A stretch of 57,199 nucleotides of DNA from Syntrophorhabdaceae bacterium PtaU1.Bin034 (GCA_002067405.1 MVRP01000007.1:1-57199), one strand, 5' to 3'; positions 35,103 to 44,250 are shown, counted from the stretch's first letter. Notes: generated by a model not told the origin, from the letters alone. A program made the numbers and translations.

Positions 35103-35223
35103 ATGTTCAAGTTTAAAGACAACAAGTGCTACAGGATGCCGGCTCCGCTTTGGCGGAAAGGTCTTTGACCCTGAAGCGACGGTCGACAGGACAGGCTCAA
35201 CCGTGAAATGCACGACTCGCTGA
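35103..35223 (+). pseudogene. Frameshifted fragment resembling acetoacetate decarboxylase N terminus
   Basis: MFKFKDNKCYRMPA in one frame continues as FGGKVFDPEATVDRTGST in another, which together resemble the opening of acetoacetate-decarboxylase-like proteins. The reading stops soon after. The remaining stretch to 35298 holds only an AAAGGAGG-like sequence and no other gene. The assignment is weak. Confidence 0.35.
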
Positions 35224-35298
35224 TAATCAAGAAATAAAGGAGGCTTAAGAGAAAGGAGCGGGGAGTGGGTTGTTTGAAAAAGAAAAGAGGTCGTGGCC

Positions 35299-36489
35299 AT
35301 GATATTGGAGAAGACAGACCTTCCGCTTGAGGCGGCTATCCTGCTGATCGCCGGAATGACGATGCTGATTACCGGGGCTTTGCTTTTCCCGGTGTCTGCA
35401 GGATTGCTCCCTTACTACGAAAACGGCTTGTACGGGTTGCTTCTGGTCATGTTCGCCCTGCAGATGATAACGCTTGGGAAAACACCGTTCGGCGACATGC
35501 GCAGGTCAAGGCTCTTGCTCGCTGCCGGCGTGCTCATTGCGGCAGTGGGCATTGTCGCCTGTTTCATCCCTGACGTCCTGGGCCGGCTTCCCCGCATGCT
35601 GCTGTTTCTCTGTTTTGGCCCCGGGGGTTTTCTGCTGCTTCTACAGATGTGCCTTGCCAAAGACAAGCTCCGGACCTGGGTAAAATACGGCGGAATATTG
35701 CGGCATCTGATTCCCGCATGCGGTGCGGTCTATGTGCTGTCGATGCTCATCGCACTGCTTCTCTGGAAACAGAGCCTCCTCACGACACCCGCGACGGCGA
35801 TGGTGCTCCTGATCTACGGGGTGGCAATCGTCTATCTCGCCTTTGTTCTCCGGAAGGTCTACGGCATGTATCCTGATGCGGAAAAACCCGGCAGCGGGGG
35901 TGTCGGGATTTCCACTGATCAGGCCATGATTCTGCTCATGGGTATTTTCATGCTCCTTCTCGGCATGCTCCTGATTCCGGTAAATTTCGGATTGCTTCCT
36001 TTTTCGGGAAGCGCGCAGCTCGGCCTTCTGATGGTCATTTTTGCGGTTCAGATGCTTGCATCCGGAAATACGCCGCTCGGCCCCTTTCCCCGTTCATGGC
36101 TGATGATTTCTCTCGGGCTTTTGTTCGCATCCCTCGGTATTGTATCCTGCATCATTCCCGAAATCCTCGTTTCGCAGTTAACGGTTCTCGTGGGAGTGCT
36201 TAACATCCTTGGCGGCGTCATTACGCTATGGAAAATAGGTATCCCCCGCCTGAGGAGATCGGAAGGACCGGACGGTCCCGCTTCTCGGGCGCTGACCGGA
36301 CTTTTTGCGGCACAGCTGACACTGAATGTGCTCACGATTCTCTTTGGCGCATCGATGCTTGTTTCCAACCTCATTCCCGGACCGGTCATCGGTGTGATTC
36401 TCGCCGCAAACGGATGCGTTCTTTTGTATTTGCTGCACATTCTGACCGTTCTGGATAAGATGCAGACCGATGCCGGAATTCCTCTTTGA
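35299..36489 (+). CDS. Polytopic membrane protein with internal duplication
   Basis: A 396-residue protein with about 10-12 hydrophobic segments and no recognised family. Residues about 10-100 and 205-300 are clearly repeats of each other: LLLVMFALQMITLGKTPFG matches LLMVIFAVQMLASGNTPLG, and GIVACFIPDVL matches GIVSCIIPEIL. The start is the ATG at 35299; an in-frame GTG two codons earlier is possible. It resembles small stress-related multi-helix proteins (HdeD-like) only in general character. Confidence 0.6.
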   Translation: MILEKTDLPLEAAILLIAGMTMLITGALLFPVSAGLLPYYENGLYGLLLVMFALQMITLGKTPFGDMRRSRLLLAAGVLIAAVGIVACFIPDVLGRLPRMLLFLCFGPGGFLLLLQMCLAKDKLRTWVKYGGILRHLIPACGAVYVLSMLIALLLWKQSLLTTPATAMVLLIYGVAIVYLAFVLRKVYGMYPDAEKPGSGGVGISTDQAMILLMGIFMLLLGMLLIPVNFGLLPFSGSAQLGLLMVIFAVQMLASGNTPLGPFPRSWLMISLGLLFASLGIVSCIIPEILVSQLTVLVGVLNILGGVITLWKIGIPRLRRSEGPDGPASRALTGLFAAQLTLNVLTILFGASMLVSNLIPGPVIGVILAANGCVLLYLLHILTVLDKMQTDAGIPL

Positions 36490-36517
36490 TGTCCGGCGGG
36501 CACCACGGGACCGTCGT

Positions 36518-36558
36518 CCCCGGTGATCCCCGGTGATCCCCGGTCTGACAGGCCGGGG
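36518..36558 (+). terminator. Tandem 10-bp repeats ending in a GC-rich hairpin
   Basis: CCCCGGTGAT occurs twice in tandem from 36518 and a third partial copy begins at 36538. That last copy pairs CCCCGG with CCGGGG (36553-36558) to form a hairpin 50 bp after the membrane protein gene. It may act as a terminator. The rest of the 270-bp gap to 36762 shows nothing else. Confidence 0.4.
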
Positions 36559-36761
36559 CATACCCTTCTTCGGAATTGTCGCTTCACCCACAGTTTCTTG
36601 CCTTCTTTACCGGCGCGACGGTTCAGGTTTCAAACAGCCCCACACCCCTGACAAAAGGTCTCTCATTCTCCATACGATCCCTCCCGGGTTTGATTGAGAC
36701 AATCATCCATGTGAATCCGTGCCGACAGATATTACAATTAATAGGGAGGAGCAGTTACGAG

Positions 36762-37355
36762 ATGAGTCACCGCTTGCTTCAGACGGTTCTCGACCAGGTT
36801 CGTGACATCAACAGGGCCACCCTCGAAGATGTCATCTGGCTGGCCATCGAGATCGCCCGTGAGGGCAGAGAAGGACGCAAAGTAGGTACGCTCTTCGTGA
36901 TATCCGATGCCGAGAATGTGCTGAAACATTCCAAGCCGTTGATACTCGATCCCCTGCTGGGCCACCCGGACAACAAAAAACGTATCAATGATCCGAACAT
37001 GCGGGAAACCATAAAGGAACTGGCCCAGTTGGATGGCGCCTTTGTCGTCACCGACGACGGCATCTGCGTCTCCGCGACACGATACATCGAGACCTTTGTG
37101 GAGGATATCGAACTGCCCCTCGGGCTCGGCAGCCGTCACGTAGCAGCCGCGTCGATCACGAAACGGACGAGGGCGGTCTCGGTAGTCGTATCTGAAAGCT
37201 CGACTGTTCGTGTCTTCTACAACGGCGAGATCATCTCCGAGATTATCCCCGAAATCTGGCTCCTGAGCAGACATGACCTGCATATGAAAGGACCTCGTGC
37301 AGAGGAGACGGACGATAATCTCACTGTCCTGAGCAAGGCCGAGAAGCCGGAATAA
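36762..37355 (+). CDS. Diadenylate cyclase (DAC/DisA_N) domain protein
   Basis: A 197-residue soluble protein made mostly of a DAC domain, which makes c-di-AMP from two ATP. LDGAFVVTDDGICV holds the DGA motif, and GLGSRHVAAASITKRT stands where the RHR motif is expected; the second Arg is replaced by Val. AVSVVVSESSTVRVFYNGEI completes the fold. The start MSHRLLQ at 36762 is about ten bases after GGGAGGAG. There is no membrane anchor (unlike CdaA) and no DisA DNA-binding part, so it is a free-standing version; activity is inferred. Confidence 0.8.
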   Translation: MSHRLLQTVLDQVRDINRATLEDVIWLAIEIAREGREGRKVGTLFVISDAENVLKHSKPLILDPLLGHPDNKKRINDPNMRETIKELAQLDGAFVVTDDGICVSATRYIETFVEDIELPLGLGSRHVAAASITKRTRAVSVVVSESSTVRVFYNGEIISEIIPEIWLLSRHDLHMKGPRAEETDDNLTVLSKAEKPE

Positions 37356-37401
37356 AAAATGTATCGTGAGAATTCGATCGCTCTCATCTATAATATCCGA
37401 C

Positions 37402-38136
37402 ATGTACAGATCCCTCCCCTTCCTTCTCATGATCACGTTCCCCCTTGGCGTTATGTTTTCAGGCTGCACCCATTCAGGCGTCGTTTCCCGGGGAAGTGCT
37501 GATCAGTCCCGGCTCCCCGCATCGATAAAGGCCGTTCTTCTGTCCCTGCCGAACGAGACCACGCAAGTGATCGTGGTGACGGCGGGCAACAAAGGCCCGG
37601 TGTCGGCAACCGTTTATGCCGCAGAAAAAAGAGGGGACGCGTGGATATCCCTTTTCACGCCTTTTGATGCCATTGTCGGAAGGAACGGTTTTGCCTTGCC
37701 CGGCGAAAAGAGGGAGGGCGACGGAAAGACGCCGTCGGGCATTTTTCCGCTGGAAGAGGTATTCGGCTACGCCCCGCACGTAGAGACCAAAATGGCTTAT
37801 CGGCAGGCCAGGGACAACGACATCTGGATTGACGATCCGGAATCACCCGATTATAACACATGGACGAAAAAAGGGCAGACCGGGGCGGCTTCCTTCGAGC
37901 TGATGAGAAGGCATGACGATCTTTACAAATACGGGATCATCACAGGTTACAACAGGGATCCGGTAGTCAAGGGGCTTGGGAGCGCTATTTTCTTTCATAT
38001 TCGGAAGGGCGACGGCCGGCCGACATCGGGCTGCGTCGGCCTGGCGGAAGACGATCTCGTAAAGATTATCGCCTGGCTCGATCCCTCACTCCGCCCCCTC
38101 ACCGTAATGGGCAATTTGCAAAGGGAGTGGAGATAA
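37402..38136 (+). CDS. L,D-transpeptidase (YkuD) family lipoprotein
   Basis: A 244-residue exported protein. The N terminus is a lipoprotein signal with lipobox FSGC (Cys22). The C-terminal part has HIRKGDGRPTSGCVGL, the YkuD His...SxGC active site with catalytic Cys, and earlier GEKREGDGKTPSGIFPLEEVFG as in the ErfK/YbiS/YafK group. It probably cross-links peptidoglycan or ties proteins to it. A GTG at 37366 is an alternative start. It follows the DAC gene by 46 bp. Confidence 0.85.
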   Translation: MYRSLPFLLMITFPLGVMFSGCTHSGVVSRGSADQSRLPASIKAVLLSLPNETTQVIVVTAGNKGPVSATVYAAEKRGDAWISLFTPFDAIVGRNGFALPGEKREGDGKTPSGIFPLEEVFGYAPHVETKMAYRQARDNDIWIDDPESPDYNTWTKKGQTGAASFELMRRHDDLYKYGIITGYNRDPVVKGLGSAIFFHIRKGDGRPTSGCVGLAEDDLVKIIAWLDPSLRPLTVMGNLQREWR

Positions 38137-38152
38137 AAGTCAAGGAGAGGCA

Positions 38153-38890
38153 ATGATGGAAGTCCACGGGGACGGTGTTCTGAGGAAAAGGCTCGCCGAG
38201 ATAGGAGAAATCGTACAATCAAACCTCGATGTGGAGGGTGTGCAACGCATCCTGAAGCTGATCGAGGCGCCCGCCTATTCTGCGGAGATATTGAACGAGT
38301 TGAGGTTGTACAGCGAGCTTCTGCCGCTGGGAGAGGAAAGGCCTTTCACCACGAAGCAGCGTTTTCTCCATTTTCTCTGGGATGCCTTCGACAAGCTGCC
38401 CGTATGCCTGTTCAGCAGCTTCGGCATTCTCTTTCGAAGGCTTGTGGCCGGACAATTATTCAGGCGTTGCGGCAACGGATTTATCGCGGAGGAGAACTGT
38501 ACGTTTAACTTCGGGCAGAACATCGAAGTGGGTGATTTCGTTTTCTTTAACCGGGGGGTCTATATCGACAGCAAAGGCGGCGTCACCATCGGGAACCAGG
38601 TTTGCCTGACGGAGAATGTGAAGATCTTTACCCACTCGCACTCGGAGGCGTCACATATTACAAGGGAATATCATCCCGTGGTGATCGGGGACTATGCCAA
38701 GATTTACACCGGAGCGACCATTCTGCCCGGCGTCACCATAGGCGAGCAGGCCATAGTCGCTTCTCAGTCCCTGGTAAACCAGGATGTGCCGCCCAATACG
38801 GTTGTCGCGGGCATGCCGGCAAAGCCGGTAAGGGAGCGCAAGACAGACGGTCGCAGCGGGGATGAGTTAGACCATATCTGGCTCTTTTGA
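38153..38890 (+). CDS. Hexapeptide-repeat acyltransferase (LacA/NodL type)
   Basis: A 245-residue protein. Residues 1-100 are a helical region of unknown role; 105-235 form a left-handed beta-helix: NFGQNIEVGDFVFFNRGVYI, GGVTIGNQVCLTENVKIFTHSH (catalytic His), VVIGDYAKIYTGATILPGVTIGEQAIVASQSLV and VVAGMPAKPVRERK. This is an acetyl-CoA-dependent O-acetyltransferase fold. AAGGAG lies five bases before the first of two consecutive ATGs. The helical N-terminal extension is longer than in LacA. It could decorate a surface sugar. Confidence 0.83.
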   Translation: MMEVHGDGVLRKRLAEIGEIVQSNLDVEGVQRILKLIEAPAYSAEILNELRLYSELLPLGEERPFTTKQRFLHFLWDAFDKLPVCLFSSFGILFRRLVAGQLFRRCGNGFIAEENCTFNFGQNIEVGDFVFFNRGVYIDSKGGVTIGNQVCLTENVKIFTHSHSEASHITREYHPVVIGDYAKIYTGATILPGVTIGEQAIVASQSLVNQDVPPNTVVAGMPAKPVRERKTDGRSGDELDHIWLF

Positions 38891-38904
38891 TCCCTGAAAA
38901 ACAC

Positions 38905-38942
38905 CGAGGGGCTTTCGACCCGTTTTAGCCGAAAGCCCCTCG
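38905..38942. terminator. Bidirectional terminator between convergent genes
   Basis: CGAGGGGCTTTCG and CGAAAGCCCCTCG form a perfect 13-bp stem with a 12-nt loop, lying between the acyltransferase stop and the slyD stop. The gap is only 65 bp, so it serves both strands. Confidence 0.8.
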
Positions 38943-38955
38943 TATCTTCCCATGC

Positions 38956-39489
38956 TTACGAGCAGCAGCTTCCTTCTCCGCACCCGCTGGTATCGCTGCA
39001 ACAGGAACTCCCGCACCCGCCCGCATGCTCATGCTGGCGCGCTTCCAGGAGCTCCTCGGGGGTAGCGTCCCTTACCTCCAGTACTTCGACGTCAAAGTCA
39101 AGCGTCATGCCGGCAAGAGGATGGTTGCCGTCAAGCAGAACATGATCATCCTGAATGTCCGAGACAAATAATACCATCACGTTGCCCTGAGGCGTCTGGG
39201 CCTGCAGCGGCATGCCGACCGACAGTTCGGGGGCCCCTTCCAGCTTCTCTTTCGGGACCTGAAAAACGAGATCCGATCTTCGTTCGCCGTAGCCGTCCTC
39301 GGGCTTTACCTTGAAAGAAAAGCTTTCCTCTGCCGATCTTCCCTCGAGGGCTGCCTCGAAGCCTTTTATGAGACCTGCTCCGTGTATATACTTCAGCGGC
39401 TGGCGCCCCCTGGACGTCTCGAGTACCTCTCCCTCTTCATTCCTAAGGGTGTATTCGAGAGTAACGGCCTTGTCCTTTTCTATTCTCAT
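38956..39489 (-). CDS. slyD: FKBP-type peptidyl-prolyl isomerase SlyD
   Basis: A 177-residue proline isomerase/chaperone. YIHGAGLIKGFEAALEGRSAEE is the FKBP active region; the IF (insert-in-flap) chaperone domain covers about 70-125, and LLDGNHPLAGMTLDFDVEVLEV closes it. The C terminus is a metal-binding tail rich in Cys (GGCGSSCCSDTSGCGEGSCCS) with one His, where many relatives use mostly His. SlyD proteins store nickel for hydrogenase assembly; that link is inferred here. Confidence 0.93.
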   Translation of the reverse strand: MRIEKDKAVTLEYTLRNEEGEVLETSRGRQPLKYIHGAGLIKGFEAALEGRSAEESFSFKVKPEDGYGERRSDLVFQVPKEKLEGAPELSVGMPLQAQTPQGNVMVLFVSDIQDDHVLLDGNHPLAGMTLDFDVEVLEVRDATPEELLEARQHEHAGGCGSSCCSDTSGCGEGSCCS

Positions 39490-39645
39490 AATGCACTCTC
39501 TTTATTGGATTTTGACAAGAAAGTTCAAGATGTTCCGATGAACGTGGCGAGGCTTGAGATTTCCGGTCAAGATAAATATTAAAGCACAACGGTGTATGAA
39601 TTTCCAGGGTGAACAAATGCAACCTTATCGACGATCATTTTGCTA

Positions 39646-39677
39646 TTGACACGATTATACTGTACAGGATATCCTGT
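39646..39677 (+). promoter_or_regulatory. Promoter with palindromic operator upstream of the RND operon
   Basis: TTGACA (39646-39651) is followed at 18 nt by TATCCT (39670-39675). ACAGGATATCCTGT, a perfect 14-bp palindrome at 39664-39677, overlaps the -10. This is the placement expected for a TetR-family operator, and a TetR gene ends the operon. The long leader to 39852 (about 175 nt) shows no gene. Confidence 0.6.
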
Positions 39678-39851
39678 TCACCTTGAGATAGTGAAGCGAG
39701 CGCCTTTGCCAATGCGGCAGTAACTCCCGAGACGATAGCGGCAGATACGAGCGACGCGAGGTCGAGGGGGAGTCCGGGGTACCCCGACGTGGCTTAGCCG
39801 GTAGAGGAGACGCTGAAACCCAATAGCTGAGACCCAATAATTGAGGTGTAT

Positions 39852-41054
39852 ATGAAGATCGAGCACGCGGGCAGGCTTACGACGATAGGGATCATTGTTA
39901 TCGGTCTTATGCTGACCGGTTGTGGAAAACAGACGCAAGGCTCAGGGGCGCCGGGTGGAGGCGCGCCTGAAGTGGGTGTCGCGGTGATGCAGGAGGAGCC
40001 TGTGGGGATCACCACAGAACTGCCCGGCCGTACATCCGCTCAGCTTATTGCCGAAGTGCGTCCCCAGGTGAACGGCATTATCAAGAAGCGCCTGTTCACG
40101 GAAGGCTCCGATGTCAAGGCGGGCGACGTGCTCTACGAGATCGATCCAGCGCCTTACCAGGCTTCCTACAACAATGCCAAGGCAGCACTCGCAAGGGCCG
40201 AAGCACAACTGCCGGCGGTTCGATCAAGGGTCGAACGGTACAAGGAACTGGTCGACATCAAAGCGGTCAGCAGGCAGGACTACGATGACGCGGTGTCCGC
40301 CCTTCAACAGGCAGAGGCAGAAGTCGAGGTCAACAAGGCGGCCGTTGAAACAGCACGCATTAACCTGGCGTATACCCGCATCGTCGCGCCAATATCGGGC
40401 CGCGTCGGAAGATCGAACGTGACTGTCGGCGCCCTGGCTACTGCCCATCAGGGCACCGCCTTTACGACGATCCAACAGCTTGACCCGATCTATGTGGACG
40501 CAACCCAGTCAAGCGCCAACCTGTTGCAGCTCAAACGGAACGTGGCATCCGGCCGGATCAAGGGCAACGGTTCCCAGCAGGCACGGGTAAAACTCCTTCT
40601 TGAAGACGGCACCCCTTACCCGCTGGAAGGCACCCTGAAGTTCTCGGATGTCACCGTTGATCCCAGCACCGGGTCCTTCATACTCCGGATGGTCTTTCCG
40701 AACCCGAAACACATTCTGCTGCCCGGCATGTATGTCCGGGCCGTTGTCCAGGAAGGACTGGCCGACAAGGCAATCCTGGCGCCACAGCAGGCCGTTGCCA
40801 GGGACCCGAAGGGAAATCCCTTCGCACTGATAGTCGATAGCCAGGGAAAGGTACAACAGCGCAGCATTACCGTCGATCGCGCGATTGGCAACAAATGGCT
40901 CGTTACCTCGGGCCTTGCGGCCGGTGACCGCCTCGTTGTCGAGGGCATCCAGAAAGTGCGGCCCGGGGCTTCGGTGAAGGTCACCCCTTTGGAGGGAGCC
41001 AAAAACAGCCCGGAGACCCCCAAGACAGTCCCGGTATCCACAAAAGCGAAGTAA
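39852..41054 (+). CDS. RND efflux periplasmic adaptor (AcrA/MexA type)
   Basis: A 400-residue membrane-fusion lipoprotein. The lipobox is LTGC (Cys25 region) after a hydrophobic stretch. EVRPQVNGIIKKRLFTEGSDVKAGDVLYEIDP is the lipoyl half, followed by an alpha-hairpin (about 95-165) and TRIVAPISGRVGRSNVTVGALAT, then beta-barrel and membrane-proximal domains. It bridges the inner-membrane pump and outer-membrane channel. The ATG at 39852 follows GAGGTG. First gene of the efflux operon. Confidence 0.93.
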   Translation: MKIEHAGRLTTIGIIVIGLMLTGCGKQTQGSGAPGGGAPEVGVAVMQEEPVGITTELPGRTSAQLIAEVRPQVNGIIKKRLFTEGSDVKAGDVLYEIDPAPYQASYNNAKAALARAEAQLPAVRSRVERYKELVDIKAVSRQDYDDAVSALQQAEAEVEVNKAAVETARINLAYTRIVAPISGRVGRSNVTVGALATAHQGTAFTTIQQLDPIYVDATQSSANLLQLKRNVASGRIKGNGSQQARVKLLLEDGTPYPLEGTLKFSDVTVDPSTGSFILRMVFPNPKHILLPGMYVRAVVQEGLADKAILAPQQAVARDPKGNPFALIVDSQGKVQQRSITVDRAIGNKWLVTSGLAAGDRLVVEGIQKVRPGASVKVTPLEGAKNSPETPKTVPVSTKAK

Positions 41055-41064
41055 CGGAGGCCAT

Positions 41065-44000
41065 ATGCTATCTCGATTCTTCCTCGACCGTCCCGTCTTC
41101 GCCTGGGTCATTGCCATCATAATAATGCTGGTGGGCGCTCTCGGCATCTACAGTCTTCCCATATCCCAGTATCCTGCCATTGCTCCGCCGTCTATTTACA
41201 TTCAGAGCTCCTATCCGGGAGCTTCCGCTGAAACGGTGGAAAACAGTGTCACCCAGATCATAGAACAGAAGATGACGGGTCTCGATAAGATGCTGTACCT
41301 CTCCGCAACCAGCGATTCTGCGGGCGGGTCCCGTCTTGAATTGACCTTTGCCCCGGGGACCGATCCTGATCTTGCCTGGGCGAAGGTGCAGAACAAGCTC
41401 CAGCTCGCTATGGCAAGCCTGCCCGAGGTGGTCCAGCGCCAGGGTGTGACGGTCGGCAAAGCGACCAGGAACTGGTTGGTGATAGTGGGCCTGATTTCCG
41501 AAGACGGCAAAATGGATGGGAACGACCTGAGGGATTACGCCCAATCCAATCTGGAGAAGGTGCTTGCGCGGGTACCTGGTGTGGGTGAAGTGGAGAACTT
41601 CGGATCACAGTATGCCATGCGACTGTGGCTCAACCCCGATAAGCTGGTCAATTACGGTCTCACGACCGCTGACGTTATTGCTGCGCTCAAGTCCTACAAT
41701 GTAGAGATCTCCGCCGGCCAGTTCGGAGGAGCGCCGGCAGTCAAAGGTCAACGTTTGAATGCCTCGATCATTGTCCAGAGCCTCCTCAAGACTCCCGACG
41801 AATTTGCCGCCGTTCCCGTCCGGATCAATCCTGACGGCTCCGTCGTGAGGATCAGGGATGTAGGACGAGCGGAATTGGGTACGGATGTCTACGACATCGA
41901 GTCCTTTTACAACGGCAAACCCTCTGCGGCCATGGGTATCAGAATGGCTTCAGGGGCGAACGCCCTGGATACGGCTGACGCGGTTAAGGCAAAGCTGGAG
42001 GAAATGAGCGCCTTTTTCCCTGAAGGGATGAAGGTGATCTATCCCTACGACACGACGCCTTTTGTCCGGGTGGCTATAAAGGAAGTCGTCAAGACGCTCC
42101 TGGAAGCCGTTCTGCTGGTCTTTCTCGTGATGTGGCTCTTTATGGGGAACATCCGGGCTACGCTGATCCCTACCATCGCAGTGCCGGTGGTACTCATGGG
42201 GACGTTCGGCGTGCTTTCGATGTTCGGTTTCTCCATCAACATGCTCACGATGTTCGCGATGGTGCTGTCAATCGGCCTCCTGGTGGACGATGCAATTGTC
42301 GTCGTGGAAAACGTCGAGCGAATTATGACCGAGGAAGGGCTTTCACCAAGGGAAGCCACCAAGAAGTCGATGGGGCAGATCACCAGCGCGTTGATCGGAA
42401 TCGCACTCGTCCTCTCTGCCGTTTTCGGTCCCATGGCCTTTTTCGGCGGTTCTACCGGCGTTATTTATCGTCAGTTTTCGATAACGATCATCTCCTCGAT
42501 GCTGCTCTCGGTTATCGTGGCATTGATCCTGACGCCGGTTCTCTGCGCCTCGCTCCTCAAACCGGTGAAACGGGGGCACACACCCGCAGAAAGCGCCATC
42601 TTCTTCCTGCGCCCCTTCTTTGCAAGGTTTGACCGCATCTTCTTCAGGGTGAGAGACCGGTATGTCACCGCCGTTCGAAATTCTTATTCCAAAAAACTTC
42701 GTTACTTCGTCATTTACGGTTTGATCCTTGCTGTTGTGAGCGTCCTGCTCCTTCGCCTGCCTACCTCCTATGTCCCCGAAGAAGACCAGGGTATTCTCAT
42801 GTCGCAGATCATGTTGCAGACCGGTTCCACACTTGAACAAACACAGGAGATAGTGGATCAGGTCCAGCGCCATTTCCGGGATACCGAAAAGGAGGCGGTC
42901 GAGTCGTGCATGTCGATTTCCGGCTTCGGATTTTCCGGAAGGGCCCAGAACAACGGCATAGTATTCGTCAAGCTCAAGGACTGGCACTTGCGGAACCGAT
43001 CCGATCTTCGGGCGAAGGCAGTGGCGGAGCGGGCCACCAAGGCATTTTCACAAATGAGGAACGCGATGGTTTTTGCCTTTCCGCCTCCGTCGGTTATCGA
43101 GCTCGGTAACGCCACCGGGTTTGATTTTCAGTTGCTCGATCGTGGAGGAATGGGCCACAAGAAACTCCTGGAAATCCGGAATCAACTTCTCGGCGAGGCG
43201 TCGAAAGACAAGCGACTGGCAAAGGTGCGGCCCAACGGCATGGAGGACGTGCCCCAATATCATGTAAATGTTGACTGGGAAAGAGCCGGGGCCCTTGGAA
43301 TCCCTATCAGCTCCATTCACAACATGATCGCACAGTCGTTCGGCAGCGCCTATGTCAATGACTTCATTCAGGCGGGACGCGTCAAAAGAGTATTTGTGCA
43401 GGCGGACAGTCCATACCGAATGTTGCCGAAAGACCTGGAAAAGTTGTATGTCCGGAACACGGCGGGGAAAATGGTTCCCTTTTCCTCCTTTGCCTCCGGC
43501 AACTGGTCGTCCGGCCCGCCACGGCTCGAACGGTTCAACGGTTTTCCCTCGATGAACATCTGGGGAGAGGCTGCGCCGGGAAAAAGTTCGGGCGAAGCGA
43601 TGACGGCGATGGAGGAGATTGTCCCGAAATTACCGCGAGGCACCGGATATGAGTGGACGGGGCTTTCCTATCAGGAACGGATCGCAGGATCGCAGGCCAC
43701 GATGCTCTACGCATTCTCGATTCTCGTTATCTTTCTGTGTGTCGCCGCCCTCTATGAAAGCTGGGTGATACCTCTGACGAACCTGTTAATGCTGCCCCTC
43801 GGCGTACTGGGAGCAACGGTTGCCACGTGGGGGAGAGGCCTCCATAATGACGTGTACTTTCAGATCGGCTTCCTTACCACCCTTGGCCTGACAACCAAGA
43901 ACGCGATCCTGATCATTCAGTTTGCGCGGGAAAGGATTGCCCATGGCGATGGATTGCTGGAGGCAACCCTGGGTGCGGTGCGCGTCAGATTCCGCCCGGT

Positions 44001-44250
44001 TATCATGACATCGCTGGCTTTCTTCTTCGGCGTCCTGCCCCTTGCAATAGCCACGGGCGCAGGGGCAGGGGCAATGAAGGCCATAGGCACGGCAGTGACA
44101 GGAGGTATGATCTCGGCAACACTGATCGATCTCTTCTACATTCCTTTGTTCTTTGTCCTCGTATCCCGGACATTCAAGCGAAAGGGGCGAGGCGTGATTC
44201 AGGGGGATTCGCCGGGTCCTGCGGTTTCTCCGGGAGGGCAGCAGATATGA
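41065..44250 (+). CDS. RND efflux pump inner-membrane transporter (AcrB/MexB type)
   Basis: A 1061-residue HAE1-type proton-driven exporter. It begins MLSRFFLDRPVFAWVIAI, the family hallmark, has 12 membrane helices and two large periplasmic loops. The proton-relay pair is in the fourth helix (SIGLLVDDAIVVVENVER), and the tenth holds GLTTKNAILIIQFARE with its Lys. Ribosome site GGAGG. It probably expels hydrophobic compounds, antibiotics or aromatic acids; the substrate is unknown. Its stop overlaps the next gene (ATGA). Confidence 0.96.
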   Translation: MLSRFFLDRPVFAWVIAIIIMLVGALGIYSLPISQYPAIAPPSIYIQSSYPGASAETVENSVTQIIEQKMTGLDKMLYLSATSDSAGGSRLELTFAPGTDPDLAWAKVQNKLQLAMASLPEVVQRQGVTVGKATRNWLVIVGLISEDGKMDGNDLRDYAQSNLEKVLARVPGVGEVENFGSQYAMRLWLNPDKLVNYGLTTADVIAALKSYNVEISAGQFGGAPAVKGQRLNASIIVQSLLKTPDEFAAVPVRINPDGSVVRIRDVGRAELGTDVYDIESFYNGKPSAAMGIRMASGANALDTADAVKAKLEEMSAFFPEGMKVIYPYDTTPFVRVAIKEVVKTLLEAVLLVFLVMWLFMGNIRATLIPTIAVPVVLMGTFGVLSMFGFSINMLTMFAMVLSIGLLVDDAIVVVENVERIMTEEGLSPREATKKSMGQITSALIGIALVLSAVFGPMAFFGGSTGVIYRQFSITIISSMLLSVIVALILTPVLCASLLKPVKRGHTPAESAIFFLRPFFARFDRIFFRVRDRYVTAVRNSYSKKLRYFVIYGLILAVVSVLLLRLPTSYVPEEDQGILMSQIMLQTGSTLEQTQEIVDQVQRHFRDTEKEAVESCMSISGFGFSGRAQNNGIVFVKLKDWHLRNRSDLRAKAVAERATKAFSQMRNAMVFAFPPPSVIELGNATGFDFQLLDRGGMGHKKLLEIRNQLLGEASKDKRLAKVRPNGMEDVPQYHVNVDWERAGALGIPISSIHNMIAQSFGSAYVNDFIQAGRVKRVFVQADSPYRMLPKDLEKLYVRNTAGKMVPFSSFASGNWSSGPPRLERFNGFPSMNIWGEAAPGKSSGEAMTAMEEIVPKLPRGTGYEWTGLSYQERIAGSQATMLYAFSILVIFLCVAALYESWVIPLTNLLMLPLGVLGATVATWGRGLHNDVYFQIGFLTTLGLTTKNAILIIQFARERIAHGDGLLEATLGAVRVRFRPVIMTSLAFFFGVLPLAIATGAGAGAMKAIGTAVTGGMISATLIDLFYIPLFFVLVSRTFKRKGRGVIQGDSPGPAVSPGGQQI

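Noticed and set aside
36518..36558. Tandem 10-bp repeats as a CRISPR or minisatellite
   Set aside because: Fewer than three full copies with no spacers; better read as part of a hairpin.
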